A stretch of 64,000 nucleotides of DNA from Tubiluchus corallicola (Eukaryota; Priapulida; Priapulimorpha; Priapulimorphida; Tubiluchidae): contig JAQGDQ010000087.1 in assembly GCA_030141605.1 (NCBI GenBank), positions 310,001 to 374,000 of the forward strand, in the 5' to 3' direction. Below are positions 1 to 11,417 of the stretch, piece by piece. Below the pieces are notes generated by a model, which worked only from the letters and a program-made list of their open reading frames with translations, did not search any database and was not told where the DNA came from. Position numbers and translations under genes: made by a program. Position 1 is the stretch's first letter. Each line of letters opens with the position of its first letter.

Positions 1-549
1 GACTCATATATATTGTACAGTAACCTTGTTATATGCATGTCTGTGAAATATGAATAGACCATATCATGCCATATTTGTTTAGAAACTGATTGGAATAGAA
101 AAACTCTGGTCTCCACTTAATTGCTTTCTTAGTCAGCACTAAATTATGAGCAGCTACACTTCTTTGGTCGGCATTGTAAAATGGAAAATTTCGTACATAA
201 GAATGTTTGGCAAGTGTACAAGTAGAAATGTTGTTTTTATGCGTAGAAGTATTAATCTGTTATGCAATGCCTATGATGACATATAGTTCAAATGAAAGAA
301 CATTTATTATAAGGAGATTTTTAAAAAGCTGTAATTGACCAGCTTGATCCTGTAAATTTTATCGTTCCACGCAGATTTGTTTATTGTTGTGCAACTATGG
401 TACTGATGTATTAGATTATATTGCTTTGAATTTTAATTCCACAAGACTGTGATTGATTTCAACATGCTGACGTAGATGTAGATAAACTGTAGTATAGTTT
501 CACATGTGAGTAGTACTGTGGTGTCTCAAAAAGACCACTTTTATTTCAG

Positions 550-607
550 CACTGGCAAAAGTCGACGGATACGTGACGGCAACGATGCAAGTTCATCTGC
601 CACAAAA
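550..607 (+). CDS. STAT: STAT exon with the activating tyrosine
   Basis: This 58-nt exon follows a pyrimidine-rich acceptor ending TTATTTCAG and ends before GTAAGT. It starts with two bases of a split codon and encodes LAKVDGYVTATMQVHLPQ. G-Y-V is the phosphotyrosine context of STAT5 and STAT6. Binding of this pTyr to the partner's SH2 domain makes the active dimer. The last two bases (AA) join G at 1038 to make Lys. Confidence 0.85.
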
Positions 608-3388
608 GTAAGTTTTTTATACTAAGATTTTATATAGTAGTAGTAATAGTGGTGGTGGTTTTGGTGATGGTGGTGGTGGTGGTGGTGGTAATAGACAATT
701 TTGACTTAAATTATTACCCATACAATGTGACAATATGTCAAGTAGATTGCACAAAAAGCCATCGGAAGAACAGAATATTCAAGGTGATACAAGAGTTACT
801 ATAAATGTTACACTCAGATAATGCAAGAGTCTTGCATTTTAAACAAACAGGCACTTAATCAATAATGTTGCGAGCAAAAAGTAAAACATTTTTAATTGTT
901 CCATTCATGCCATCTGGTATTGAAATGGTGGGCCCCTATATTTTGTCAGCTGTAAAGACAACAAAGAGAGTTTTGAGTCAAATTTTAGGAAAACTGATTT
1001 TGTTACCACCTTTAAAAGTTTTTATATTTGCATCTAGGTTTGAGGCAATGTATCTTGAAGAACACAAAACCCCTATTCCAACGCCAACACACAGCATGGA
1101 GCCGCCCGACTCTGTCATGACGGATGTTAGTCAGGACATGTCATACAGCGGCGGGGAAAGCGGGGACAATTTACCGAGGTGCGTTTCAGAATCTATCGCC
1201 CTCGATTCTTCATTGTGATCGAGTCGCGTATGGCATGTACGTAGTATTCTATTTCATCGTAACATGAGTAGGGCATAGTAAATGAATAGGGGAATCTATT
1301 AACAGTGGTGACGGTTTTACATTAATTAACCTTAGGTGATTTAATATGTCGCAGGTAATTTGTAGCATGGGTGTTTCTTAGAGCCTGTCACAATCTTGAG
1401 TAAACTGGTTAAACAGTTTTGTTTTACACTCATACAAGTCACTACGGCTTGCAGTACCAGTTACCCGTGGAGTTTTGGCCAGCATGCCATATATGCGAGG
1501 GGTTGTGAAAGATTGTAGTTTTAATAATACAATTTGGATTTTAATTCTACTAGAATATAATCTGTGTAGTGTCATACCAGAGTAATGGTACTGTGGTATC
1601 TAACACATGATTCCTCTGTTTTGCTTACTGCCCTCTTACTCGCACTCACTGCACACATCACATTATCATATATTTGTACACTTGATGTGCAATTTAAAAA
1701 TGATTTTTTTTGTTATCTTACTGAATACTGTCATCGTGTGCAATTGTACTAGTATATCGTTGAATATTTTGCTTTCAAGTTCCTTTTTAATATTTAGCTA
1801 TAGTGGTTACTGGTTGAGAGCTAGCTTGTGCTTGTTCATTGACAGTGTGATAACAACATATTTTTTAATTTACAATTTTTAATTTGCTGTTAACTTACTT
1901 TAAAGGCATCATTATAGATTCATTTGCTCCTAATTAATATGTGGGCACTTAACATACAACTAATCAATGTCGCCTTTTTCCCTTCTGTTCTGCTTGGTAA
2001 CAGCTACTTTCGTTTCAAATTTCTTATACTTGAAATTTATTTTGTGCACTTTTAATTCGTTTACATTGATACTAAGTTTTCAGTGTCCATATAATGTTAT
2101 GCATGATAACAGTTCATTGTGTACTACTTTGTTCACGAGATGTTGCATGCTGTAAGTGACTTTCTTATAAAAAATTTAATTAAATCTAATTCAACTATGA
2201 AATCATTAAAGACAGTCTCCAATAACATTTGTCTAAGTATAAATTATACTGATAGCTCTGTCACTTTGTAAACAGGAAATGATTGTGTGACATTAGTATA
2301 GTCTGCTGTTATTTAATTATGGGTGTTCAGTGAGATATCACGTGTGCTGATTGTGAATTTTAGTGAAACAGTGTCTTTTGTTAAAAACAAGAGACTTGTA
2401 AGATGCTCGCCATGCAGAGACTGGTAGTTTCACTATTTAGGGACCAGACTAGTTGACCATTTTGGTCTTTCGCCATCGCGCCCTTTACATATTGTTACGT
2501 AGTTTTCTGTATTTATTTGGAAGGCAAACAAATAAATTATTCTATTCTATTTGCAGATTTGGCAAAGATGGTATTTTTAGTCCTTTTCACTTAGATTCTT
2601 AGAATAGATGTGCAGAAGGATATTAGTAATTCTTCTAATAATTCTTCTAGAAAATAGACCAGTAACACTTTGCTAACACATGGCACATTTTATTTTACTA
2701 CAGCTGCGTAATTTTTCCGTGGCATTTTAAAGTCGACTACTATATGTTCTGCTTTAACAAGTTTCTTGCATCTTTAGTTTAATACTAAAAATGAAAAATC
2801 AACCTGGGCATTTTATTTTAACGACAAGCTAGAAAATTTCATTGGTTATGTCATGATAGACTAGTCTCACATTCGTGTTTTTGAAGTTTAATGAATGACA
2901 AATAGCATGGAGTAATGTTGGTAGATGCTGAACTTTATGCCTCACTATAGTTTCTGAGAGACGGCTATTTTGCATCTGAATTCGAACCTTTTCCTAAATG
3001 TACATCTTTACAAATTTTACCTGCTGTTTCATTCACAAGGACTTTTGGGCTTTTTGATGGAAAAAAATTGCATTTTGCTTGTAGAACCTGAATAAAACTA
3101 GAATGAAAACAAGCTGAATTTGCTGCTTTATTGTCTTCCTGCTTTGCCAATAGATGCCGCTATTTTATTATCTTCTAAAAAGCATGTTTTCAAATCAAAT
3201 GGTGGAAGCCCCTAAAATTTTCTGATCTTTTTTATTACAGTGAGGTACAGGACTTGATACTGGAAGGTCTGCTACAAAACAATGATAACATGCCAACTAT
3301 GGACATCGAGAGCCTTCTCAGTGGTGACGCTCAGTATCCACACAGTTTCAGCCCAGATCTGGACTTCTTGCAGTTGACGGGAGACTGA
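550..3388 (+). CDS. STAT: STAT transcription factor, C-terminal part (last three coding exons)
   Basis: STAT proteins are latent cytoplasmic transcription factors. A JAK-type kinase phosphorylates one tyrosine after the SH2 domain; the protein then dimerises and enters the nucleus. Three exons join in phase: 550-607, 1038-1178 and 3241-3388 (stop TGA 3386-3388), giving about 115 residues. The first exon encodes LAKVDGYVTATMQ, matching the STAT5/STAT6 segment around the activating tyrosine (human STAT5 has AKAVDGYVKPQ; STAT6 has GYVPATIK). The Tyr codon is 570-572. The remainder is a Ser/Pro/acidic tail with the repeat PIPTPTH and a C-terminal LEGLL motif, as expected for a transactivation domain. 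The DNA-binding and main SH2 exons lie left of the window. Introns are 608-1037 (with a GGT microsatellite) and 1179-3240. I cannot separate STAT5 from STAT6; an ancestral STAT5/6-type is the likely reading. The neighbouring PRPF19 converges on it. Confidence 0.88.
651..690 (+). repeat. GGT trinucleotide microsatellite
   Basis: A run of GGT/TGG units with a few interruptions in the STAT intron between 608 and 1037. It is strongly purine-asymmetric, and unit number is probably variable. Confidence 0.85.
2429..2553 (+). mobile_element. Probable LINE 3' tail fragment
   Basis: In the second STAT intron, the segment containing GACTAGTTGACCATTTTGG, then GTCTTTCGC and CCCTTTACATATTGTTACG, ends in AAATAAATT and ATTCT repeats. 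A related segment lies at 18744-18866. A conserved 3' end followed by a short simple repeat is typical of non-LTR retrotransposon tails. No reverse transcriptase is seen next to it here. Confidence 0.45.
3241..3388 (+). CDS. STAT: STAT terminal coding exon, transactivation tail
   Basis: The exon follows a TTTTTTATTACAG acceptor at 3240 and runs to TGA at 3386-3388. It encodes an acidic, leucine-rich tail: EVQDLILEGLLQNNDN, then MDIESLLSGD, then SPDLDFLQLTGD at the end. LEGLL fits LxxLL, the motif through which human STAT6 recruits NCOA1. Clusters of D/E around hydrophobic residues are typical of acidic activation domains. The role in coactivator binding is inferred from STAT6. Confidence 0.82.
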
Positions 3389-4395
3389 CAATGATGTTTG
3401 CTGGAGCAGTTTGCTACAGTGACGCTAACGATTAAGTTAGTGGCGCTATTAAAGCATTTATGTTAACCACGTTTATTCATTTCACGTGTAAAACTGGCGT
3501 AAGCAAGACGATCGTCCAGCCACTTACAACATTATATCTCTGCTGGCGGTAAAGTGTCTTGCTGTAAGGCAAAGCTGTGCATAAGTGTTGTCTTTGCAGT
3601 GAATGTTGAGGACAAGGGCATCCTGTAATCTCCCAACTCATTTAGTCTCTTACGAACATGGTGAATTATGTTGTTTGTGTTGTTGTTATTGTGTGGATAC
3701 TAGATAAATGGTCACTATACAATCTTTGCTCTTTAATTTTAGCAATTGTTCTTAAACCTCGAGCTCTCCGTCTTTTATAAAAATTTGTATTGTATGTCAT
3801 TGGACATTCATATGCTTACTGTATCAAAGAAATTGGCTTTTTGCCGTCAAAAAGTTAGTAAAACTTTGATAATACATTGTTTTCTGACTGATTTCTCAAA
3901 ACAAGTTGACTGAAATCTGTTGATAGTTGCATCAGATTATCGCTACATTTCTTTGGTTTTAAGAGACATCTTTTTGTGAACTGAAACTCGATTAGCGACT
4001 AAAATTGAAAAACCAGGAAGCAGCTGTAGCTTTCGTACAGCCACATTTGACTTCTTTGGCAAATTTGTTTACATTACCATTCATTTTGTCCCGTATTGCA
4101 GTATTGTTTTGTAGCAGAAAGATTGATTCTACAGCAGATGTAACCAAATTAACTGTGATAGCTAATAAAATAAACTGTTGTTTCTTATACAATTATGTGC
4201 CTCCTGTGTTAGCCGCACTCTTATATGATTCAATCAGATTAAATTATTGATTGTACTGACAATTGATGTCTGTTTGGTTGCACTATTCACACAGTAGCAA
4301 GTGATTTAATGCCTTCTGTTTTTATTTATATTTTTTCCTGCTTAAAGAGAGTTATTTTTATGGCATATAGGCTTATAGCATGCATTGAGAAAACA

Positions 4396-4401
4396 AATAA
4401 A
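4396..4401 (+). promoter_or_regulatory. Candidate STAT polyadenylation signal AATAAA
   Basis: AATAAA lies about 1 kb after the STAT stop codon, followed by a T-run and GTGGGT, a G/U-rich downstream context. Other AATAAA hexamers near 6290 and 6365 could serve instead. Confidence 0.4.
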
Positions 4402-6772
4402 AGATTTTTTTGTGGGTCAGTTGTAAACATTCATTTCTGATTTGTCTTATGCCTTGCTAGAGTGTAGGATATTACATTATTAGATCATTTTTCGTGTGCA
4501 AATTATTTTTGTAATGTTGATACTAATTTAAAGTGTTCACGAAAACAGTGTATTCCTGCACTGCTCATTGGCAGTGCTTTAGGAACATAAGTACAACCAG
4601 TATCGGTACGTAATTTCAGGCATTAGCACATAAAAACCTCTCAAGAAATTGTTTGAAATCGAAGCTCTCACAGCTTGCTGCTTTGTTGAATGTATGTTGT
4701 CCATCGAATTATACATTGGACAAGTTCATATAAGTTTGCGGCTAACTTTACTTTTCGGCTGGAAGCATACATCGTATACATTGCTGGATCGTGTAAATTT
4801 TTATTATATTATTTCTGTTATTTAAAATTCTATTCCCATTTATGATGCAAAGGAATCATGCTCTTATTATTTAATTTTAATTTAAGAAGATTATTGGAAT
4901 TTATCGCAAGTCGATTTCAATGTAATTTGTAATTGTTGTTTATTAATCAAGTACTATATCAAGTATAAACTACCAACATTTAATGTTATTTTTGCCTACA
5001 TGATAATATTTCTAATTGTCTGTGTGCACTTATGTATTTTTGCAGCTTGTATGCTGAGCTATGTATTTGACCATCAATTTTTTTAGGGAAATTAATTGGA
5101 ATGTGGAAATTCGTGATTCCCTGCCATTCATTTATAGAATTGAGTTTATCATTGTGACTGGTAGCTACCATGATCATACCATTATATGCTATTAAATTGA
5201 GCTTCATTTGATGCACTTAAAATCAAAAATTAATTTTGCCATGATACCTACAGTTCTGCAAAAGCTTTTGCATGATATTTTCACATAAATACACTTAATG
5301 GCAACTAAGGTACTGAATACTACTAAATTAGTATCATAACAATAATTGTAACTGCATAATTGATGATATTTGTGCCAAGCTGATCGTTGTCTCAGTAGCA
5401 CTTGCAAAGTGTCTCGCAATTGTTGTATTGATTTTTCGTGATAATCGTGTATTCTGTCTAACTATATTATTGTTTCTGTATTTTTTTACTTCTGTGTTTT
5501 ACATCCAATACAGGAATTTTTCCCTTTGTGGCCTGATTTGTAGTAATTTCTGTGTGTACATTTGTAAGAAAACAGCACGCATTGTAAGTATAGGAAATAC
5601 AAAAATTTATCAGTATTGGTAGCATAATTCTACTGACTATTTTAAATTTGACTTTTAATCTTTATCCATTGAGAAATTACTGATCTTTAATTAGGTGAAT
5701 TTCGAAATTTGATAGCCTTTATGAAAGTTTTGCTGTAGCCTTGATGCGATTATTCGATTTTTGCATAGTTTTGTTCATGTGTTTTGTAATTTTCTGTAGT
5801 AGTAGTGCCACATGGGTAGAGTAAGACCATGTATGTTGTTTGTTTAGAAGTGAGTTATACGGGAGTTATCAACGAGTATGAATGCAACGCATGAATGTGT
5901 AGCTTTAGCCTTGCATCAGTGTGTGTAATGACTGCTAACTTTTTTGGAGAGCAGACTTTGTTCAACCTGTTTGATTTTGATAAATGTAAATCGTGCAATA
6001 TTATTTTATACCACAATCGTAATGTGGAAACGATTCTTGAGAATACCTATTGAATGTAACTATACCTTGATTGTAACTGTTATGACTGGTGAGATATAAT
6101 GTTGTATTTTTTGTGCATAATAGACCGGTGCTGTCGAATTAGTTACACTCTTTAACATATTCAGCTTCAAGGATATTTAGTTAAAGTTTTATTAACCAGC
6201 TGTTTTAGACTAGAAGCTTCTCATTAGTTATTACCATTATTAACAGATTCTGAAGAGACAATCCTATTTGTGTCATCAAATTGACAATAAAAGTTTAATT
6301 TACAATGCAAAAGCATTTAACTGGCTGTATTAGTTTTCTGTGAGCAACCAATGTAATGTCAAAAAATAAATAAACTGCTCTTTCTCATTGTGTGCTCAAA
6401 TTAAGGTTTTTTGACATGCTTGTTTTTGTTAACTTTGACATATAAAGGTGTGAAATAATGTGCTTGAATGGTAAAAATCGTAACATGTACTGTGGTGTTC
6501 AGAAAAACCAGACGTGGCACTCGAGAGAGTAACACCACTACCGTTTAGCAGTTAGGGGATCAGCCACTCAGCTTCAAGTTTGCTTGAAAAGTTTTTCCAT
6601 GCAAAAACCTGTTCGATGATTACAGAGAGAAAAAACAACTTCAAATTGCTCCTGTTTTCAAGAATGTTCCAACAAAAATTAACTTATTCCAATAAAATAA
6701 CTGATTCTTTAAGACAAACACTCTTCTGTGTACAAACTCATTCACACCATAATAATTACTACCATGACGAAA

Positions 6773-6965
6773 CTAGTCACACCATTTTATACCAACCGGT
6801 TTGGGACTGTAAAAGTTGGATAAGTAAGTATGACATTATAACATTATGAACTATATTAATACATACATGTCTGTACAAATATAGAAATTTTGTTTTTGCC
6901 AAAAATATGAGCATTAAGCAAGGTCAGTATTATGAAAAAGGCCACTATAACGAGGTTTGATTGTA
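6773..6965 (-). mobile_element. pogo/Tigger-like MITE, copy 1
   Basis: The right end reads CACTATAACGAGGTTTGATT then GTA. The left end has TTATACCAACCGGTTTGGGA. Reverse-complemented, both match the ends and inner motif of the 190-bp element at 8117-8306, at nearly the same length (193 bp). TA flanks are consistent with a Tc1/mariner/pogo element. No coding capacity. Confidence 0.6.
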
Positions 6966-8116
6966 TCACTAATAGTCTGTTATTACATGGTGCTTTCTGC
7001 CATGCAGCCAGTGTCTCCATGTTGATTGGATGGTTTCTCATACAAATCTAAATGAGTCAACATTATACACTGTCAAAATGTTCTGAATCATGTTTCTTAA
7101 ATTAATTAAAGAATTATATATATAAAGTTTGTGCACACAAGCCAAAAAATTAGACGAGCAAATGTTTCGCACAAAATCCAGAACATTTGAATTGTTCTGA
7201 TCTGATTTACTCTACCAATTCCAGAACCGATACATAGACATCTCGTTGGTGGGTGGCAATTGTTTTACCCAATGCCGCAGTTTGTTGTTTCATCTATTGG
7301 TGACCAATTTCAAATGATAATTGCTTGAAACAAATCCCACTTTGACAAAAATAATTGTCAGAACATCAAGTTTAATTCCTGGACATCAGCATTGTAAATT
7401 TCATAGCTCTTCGGTTTACAGGCCTTGCCAAACACAGACTGCACTATTAAATCATAATATAATCTTTACATAGAAGTCAGTCGTCACTTGTTCTTTAACA
7501 TGAATTGAGGAGAAACTGAAAGTCAAAACAAGTCAGCATATAAACAAACAATTTTTCTCAATAATTTTATTTGCTGCATTTTTTAATCAGAAACTAGAAG
7601 TTTAATTATTTTATAACCACCTTTTTGTGCAAGATGTTTCTTGCATGTGCAAGCACAATAATAATGAATGAAAAATTTCTGGGTAACTATACTAACAAAA
7701 CTGCTCAAAGACACGTTTACAACTGCTGTAAATATATGAACTATTTTTAACTACAAAGGTTAAAACTAACAAGCAGAGAAAAATTAAAATCAAGAGAGAT
7801 AGAAGAAACACAACAATTATGTTTTCAAATATAGCTTAAGCAAAATTTTACAATATTAAGACAGCATAAAACATTAAATTTTGTCACCTGTTGATGCACA
7901 TTTGATTTTGAAAACAAACATCTTTTTCAAATTTAGAAAGAATCAACAATTCCGTCTAATAATAACCCCCTTGTCTAAGAACAATTCAATTCAGACTTTC
8001 AAGACACATTTACGATAGAAAATTTTTACATAAACCTGAAAATTTGATAATGAACAAAGACGGAGTGGCATGTCATCAAATCAAGTCCACCCGCAAATCA
8101 AAACATCAATACAATT

Positions 8117-8306
8117 TACAACCAAACCTCATTATAACGCCTCCTTTTGTAATATCAACCTCGCTTAATGCCCAAGTTTTTTAGCAAAACAAAATGTCTA
8201 TGTGTGCACTGACATGCATATATTAATGCATCTCGTTATAATGACAAACTCGTTATAACGCCAACTTGCAGTCCCAAAGTGGGCGGTATAAAGAGGTTCG
8301 ACTGTA
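8117..8306 (+). mobile_element. pogo/Tigger-like MITE, copy 2
   Basis: A 190-bp element bounded by TACAACCAAACCTCATTATA on the left and ATAAAGAGGTTCGACTGTA on the right. These are imperfect terminal inverted repeats starting TACA and ending TGTA, so a TA target duplication is likely. Internal runs of CTCGTTATAA-type sequence are typical of Tigger/pogo MITEs. It is non-coding and was mobilised in trans. Confidence 0.7.
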
Positions 8307-8753
8307 CTTTACTTTCTTAAGTGTTAGTTATACAATAGTGTGGTAATGGTTGCCCTGCTAAACACTAAAACATGCTAATTACACAATTAAACTACCTACT
8401 TTTATTATTACAAAGATGTTAAATTTACAATATGATGGACACACACGTTGATAAACAGCAAAGTTAACCAACAGTAAGGTGAACATTGTACTGCAGTGTG
8501 GGCGGAACTGCAGGGGAGCTTTTAACACAAAAAACTGACAAATTAATTGATTATTAATTTTATTGCCTATAAAGGTACACTGACTGACACAAAGTTGCCA
8601 TGCTATCTGAATACCTAAATATTGACCAATGTTTTTTAGCGATGTAGAAAATTTTAAGTTGGTGCAGTTGATAGTGACAAATGAGTCACTGTCACTATTT
8701 AAACTACTTGCTCGATATCCGCGTAGAACGCCTTCACCTTGTACCAATTTGCG

Positions 8754-9261
8754 ACGTACCGCAATGCCCTATGCCACATCCCTGTGTACTACCTTGTCAT
8801 GTACCACCTCCCTGTGTACTATATGGCAATGTACTGCCTTCCTGTGTACTATCTTGCCATTTGCCACCTCCCTGTGTACTATATGGCAATGTACTGCCTT
8901 CCTGTGTACTATCTTGCCATTTGCCACCTCCCTGTGTACTATATGGCCACCTACTGCCTCCCTGTGTAGTATCTTGCCATGTACCACCCATCAGTGTACT
9001 ATCTTGCCATGTGCCACCTCCCTGTGTACTATCTTGCAATGAACCACCTTCCAGTGTACTATCTTGCAATGAACCACCTTCCTGTGTACTACCTTGCCAT
9101 GTGGTACCTACCAGTGCACTATCTTGCCATGTGCCGCCTCCCTGTGTACTATCTTGCAATGAACCACCTTCCTGTGTACTACCTTGCCATGTGGTACCTA
9201 CCAGTGCAGTATCTTGCCATGTGCCGCCTCACTGTGTACTATCTTGCCATGTACTGCCTCA
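8754..9261 (+). repeat. 30-bp minisatellite, about 17 copies
   Basis: Tandem units of 30 bp with the core CCTGTGTACTATCTTGCCAT followed by a variable GTNCCNCCTC-type part. Because 30 is a multiple of three, long frames are open on both strands, the longest being 8681-9313 (+), which would encode a ten-residue repeat with core PPPCVLSCHV. There is also a 60-bp higher-order pattern (8821-8940). Degenerate related words continue to about 9300 and reappear near 9640-9760. Translation is unproven. Confidence 0.95.
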
Positions 9262-11417
9262 GGATGGTACAAAGCAAGGCAGTTTGCTGCAGTGCAGTAC
9301 AGGGGAAAGTTGAGCAAGTGTGTGAATGGTACAATGTAGTACACACTTATCATGCCACAGTATTTGGATAACATTTCCAATTCAGACTTGGGAGTTAAAT
9401 CCCACTAAATTTCAGTTATTTTAAGGTCAGACTTATGTGCTGAAACGTATTTCCAAGGTCATTTCCAAACCAGATTTGGGTTATGAGGATAACGTATTAA
9501 AACAAAGTAAGAGCTTCGGATGTATAACGGGTTAAACACCATAGTACTAAATAGGTCTTAACACCAAGTCTTGGAAATGTTATCTAAAAACTGATACATT
9601 ATAAATGTGTACTACGTGGTATGTTCCTGTTTGTCGACATCTTCATGCACTGCGGCACTAGGTATTGCCTCGCCTTATACAGTAGTGCCATGTACCACAC
9701 TGTGCATTGCGGGTCAATGTACGGTGAGGCAGTACACAGTGAGGTACAATACGAGGTTAAAACGGGGAAGTAATCTGTTGCTGGAAACGCATATCCCTGT
9801 AATGAGAGTGCTGTCCGCGTAGAGCTTTCTTGCTTCCTTCAGTGATATGGGGGAAAAGCTTGACTGTGTTGGCATAGCAGTAAATGTGGTCCTAATACCT
9901 TATAGATGAGCATTTTTTCAATGGCAAAGCTAAGTAAACTACATATCCTCATGAGCCCTTTGCCTATAGCTGTATCTAGTAACACTTGGCCCTGTCTGTT
10001 CCCCTTGTCAAAATTAGGTGTTCAACATGGCAACATTACTTCTACAGAAGCATAATTTTTATCTGACTTAGAGTACAGGTGGTAGTGCTTCACCATGAAT
10101 GTTCTGAACAACAACTTGGTCTTAACTTTCTGCCCTTCTCTAGTGTTGAACGTAGCAATGTGCACATGACCTTCCCTTTTTTATTGTGCTGTTGCACATT
10201 TATTGCACACTCATGCAGAGGTAAGTTTTCATTGCAGTTCTTTATCAACAAATAGTCTGACAACATGTTTGTTAATTTAACAACAGGCTCTTTTCTGTTT
10301 GTCCATTTTGGTATCATCTGACTGGCTTCATATAGACTAGTGTCTTTATGTGCAACTGACTGCATTGATCTCTCTCATCACCTTTACCATCATCAACAAT
10401 CTGCTTCTACATTCTTAAACATAGGGCGCTCCACCTGTTGATGCCATGCGCTCTTGTCCACTGTCACCACCCAAGGTGCACTACCTTAGGTTTAGTGTTG
10501 TAATTGCTAAATCTTTACATCAGCAGTTGACCCCGTCCCTGTCTCAACTTTTTTGTCGTTTCAAGAGTTTGGTTTATTCAAAAGATTGTTCTTCACTACA
10601 TCATACAGATCATCATTGGAAACTCTGTTTGGCCATTTAATTCTATCCATACAGATGTCTCTGAGATATAATTTTCGATAGAGACGTTTTTCAAAAGTGT
10701 AAATTTCCTTCTGCTGTTTAATTTCATTGTCTATAGCTCATCAATTCAGGAATAGCTCAATTCCTGAATTAATGTCGAGCAAGTGCGAACGTCCCTCATA
10801 GTGTCCACTATTATGCTAAGTAAAATATTTTATGCAACTCTTAACTAACAGGACGTCAAGTGCTGCTCTACATGCTGCATTCAAGAAGAATCATGTGCAA
10901 CTTTTTCACAATAAATTAACAAAAAGTTTCTTACTGCACACAGATTTATGCATAATTACACAAAACAATGACAAAATGTTTGCAAAAAGTGCTATTTAGG
11001 CTTGTGGATAATGAATGCTGAAAACTCAGCATCTGGGAATATCATCTGCTAATGTTAGACAAAGCACACGTCCTTACACGACATGAACATGTATAGCAGT
11101 TAATGAGACACACTTATCTGACAAAAATGTGAATTCAGGTAGTGTTGGTAATAAGTAAACAATACTTCAAAGCTTTTAAACTTGTAAGAAATAATGCCGT
11201 TTTTGAACAATTTTTGTTACATATTATTTTCAATTACAAATTGTCTATTGATAAGCTAGTCCTACCTGGATTTCTGTTTTCTGTGAATATAAAAATATAT
11301 GACAATAAAGTACTCTGACCAGCTTCTTACATGTCATAGCTTTAAAATTAATCAAAGAAGACAAAGATTTTTGATCTAAACTGTATTCACTTTGGAGTAC
11401 CTAAGTTCGTTAGGTGT
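9262..11417. other. Gene-free spacer between STAT and PRPF19
   Basis: No supported gene. Degenerate remnants of the 30-bp repeat vocabulary occur to about 9760. The last few hundred bases up to 11417 must contain the PRPF19 3' UTR, since PRPF19 is transcribed leftward and stops at 11418. No polyadenylation hexamer stood out close to the stop. Confidence 0.6.

Larger units (their letters stand above)
3389..8753. other. STAT 3' UTR and gene-free spacer
   Basis: This starts as the STAT 3' UTR. The rest is AT-rich and has only short chance reading frames, with no splice-linked coding segments that I recognise. It contains possible polyadenylation signals (4396-4401 and near 6285-6295) and two oppositely oriented ~190-bp MITEs (6773-6965 and 8117-8306). 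The long overlapping frames in this stretch encode low-complexity, AT-driven peptides. Confidence 0.7.

Noticed and set aside
865-1218. 117-aa open frame on the + strand, including the STAT exon 1038-1178
   Set aside because: Only 1038-1178 is bounded by splice sites in phase with the other STAT exons. The upstream part is intron read-through and does not resemble STAT.
8681-9313. 210-aa Cys/Pro-rich protein
   Set aside because: It lies wholly on the 30-bp minisatellite, whose period keeps most frames open. No splice, promoter or homology support.
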